This document shows, piece by piece, positions 63,344 through 64,000 of a stretch of DNA of 64,000 bases. The notes beneath the pieces were generated by a model. That model was not told where the DNA came from and did no database searches. It saw nothing but the letters and a program-made list of their open reading frames with translations. Position numbers and translations under genes: made by a program. The number at the start of each line of letters is the position of its first letter. Within the stretch, counting starts at the first letter, position 1. Source of the DNA: Variovorax ginsengisoli (GTDB taxonomy: Bacteria; Pseudomonadota; Gammaproteobacteria; Burkholderiales; Burkholderiaceae_C); NCBI RefSeq assembly GCF_030486595.1, contig NZ_JAUJZH010000032.1:1-64000 (forward strand), read 5' to 3'.

Positions 63344-64000
63344 GCACTGTCGGGTTGACGCCCGAGCCGGTCGAGGCCGGCGGTTCCCACGCGGTCAAGG
63401 CCCAGCTGCGCCTGCGCGAGATGATCCTGGCCGGCGCGCTGGCCGGCGGGGCCCGCATCGCCGAGGTGGCGGTGTCGGAGCTGCTGGGCGTCTCGCGCAC
63501 CCCGGTGCGCAGCGCGCTGATGCGGCTCGAACAGGAAGGGCTGCTCGAAAGCCTGCCCAACGGCGGCTATGCCGTGCGGACTTTCTCGGAGCGCGACGTG
63601 GCCGACGCCATCGAGCTTCGCGGCACGCTCGAAGGCCTGTCGGCGCGGCTGGCGGCCGAGCGCGGCGCACCGCCGGTGGTGCTGCGCGAGGCCAGGGCCT
63701 GCCTGCGGCGCATCGACGAGTTGCTGCGCCAGCCGGCGCTCGACGATGCCGCCTTCTCGCGCTACGTCGCCTTCAACGAGGAGTTCCACCGGCTGCTCTC
63801 GGAGATGTCGGGCAGCGCGCTGATCGCCAAGCAGATGGAGCGCGTCATCAACCTGCCGTTCGCCTCGCCCTCGGGCTTCGTGGTGGTGCAGGCCAATTCG
63901 CCCGCCGCCCGCGACATGCTGCTGATCGCGCAGGACCAGCACGGCCAGGTGCTCGATGCGATCGAGAACCGCGAAGGCTCGCGCGCCGAGGCGCTGATGC
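63340..64000 (+). CDS. GntR-family regulator, FCD subfamily (partial)
   Basis: 220 residues are visible before the window ends. The winged helix is at ~20-85 (REMILAGALAGGARIAEVAV, SRTPVRSALMRLEQEGLLES), then the all-helical FCD effector domain (DAIELRGTLEGLSARLAAER, FNEEFHRLLSEMSGS). FCD proteins bind carboxylic acids. Translational coupling to the VanA-type gene suggests it is the local repressor, comparable to VanR. The end lies outside the window. Confidence 0.88.
   Translation, partial: MSTVGLTPEPVEAGGSHAVKAQLRLREMILAGALAGGARIAEVAVSELLGVSRTPVRSALMRLEQEGLLESLPNGGYAVRTFSERDVADAIELRGTLEGLSARLAAERGAPPVVLREARACLRRIDELLRQPALDDAAFSRYVAFNEEFHRLLSEMSGSALIAKQMERVINLPFASPSGFVVVQANSPAARDMLLIAQDQHGQVLDAIENREGSRAEALM

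Overview
The window is dense, high-GC DNA (gene spacing of a few bases, many ATGA overlaps) with no rRNA, insertion sequence, prophage or CRISPR array visible. Gene content and protein style (cydDCABX with a GbsR-type regulator, TRAP and double-permease ABC transporters, IclR/LysR-controlled aromatic catabolism, gcvTHP behind a tandem glycine riboswitch, a DGPF/ECF sigma module) point to a metabolically versatile betaproteobacterium of the Burkholderiales, most likely Comamonadaceae (Variovorax-like). This is inferred from sequence alone.

Layout. 1-4178: end of etfA, acyl-CoA dehydrogenase, nitronate monooxygenase, membrane acyltransferase. 4296-11256: cytochrome bd block cydD-cydC-cydA-cydB-cydX, then a convergent GbsR/MarR regulator; a palindrome in front of cydD recurs in front of the regulator gene. 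11259-15223: cupin, ArsR regulator, aroC, MFS permease, AbrB/PIN toxin-antitoxin pair. 15236-20810: sugar kinase, IclR regulator, MHS permease, SBP56-type methanethiol oxidase and a membrane protein. 20820-30472: IclR regulator divergent from a compact operon (two shikimate dehydrogenase paralogues, MHS permease, type-B carboxylesterase, 3-dehydroshikimate dehydratase, PcaB-like protein, MFS permease, PcaD) that looks like a route from a shikimate/quinate-type compound or ester to protocatechuate and the beta-ketoadipate pathway. 30492-34369: ureide genes (two 5-hydroxyisourate hydrolases, one Tat-exported, plus OHCU decarboxylase), MFS permease and LysR regulator. 34401-41032: FrnE-like oxidoreductase, LysR/MFS/carboxymuconolactone-decarboxylase-like set, double-permease ABC system. 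41044-41119: tRNA-Gly(GCC). 41222-44680: TetR, DUF2855, flavin reductase, DUF3014. 44685-46928: ECF42-like sigma factor with two DGPF (YCII) proteins. 46967-51780: gcvP-gcvH-gcvT with glycine riboswitch. 51815-56888: small hypothetical gene, TRAP transporter, fused osmoprotectant ABC protein. 57011-60928: hydrolase, unusual ROK-like protein, cardiolipin synthase, glutathione transferase. 60975-64000: MetE-like methyltransferase divergent from a vanillate O-demethylase-type Rieske oxygenase and a GntR regulator cut by the window end.

The most unusual items are the ROK-like protein at 57821-58903, whose motifs run in circularly permuted order; the PcaB-like protein at 27352-28506, which has lost the catalytic signatures of its superfamily; and the two shikimate dehydrogenase paralogues that both lack the substrate-carboxylate serines while sitting beside a canonical dehydroshikimate dehydratase.
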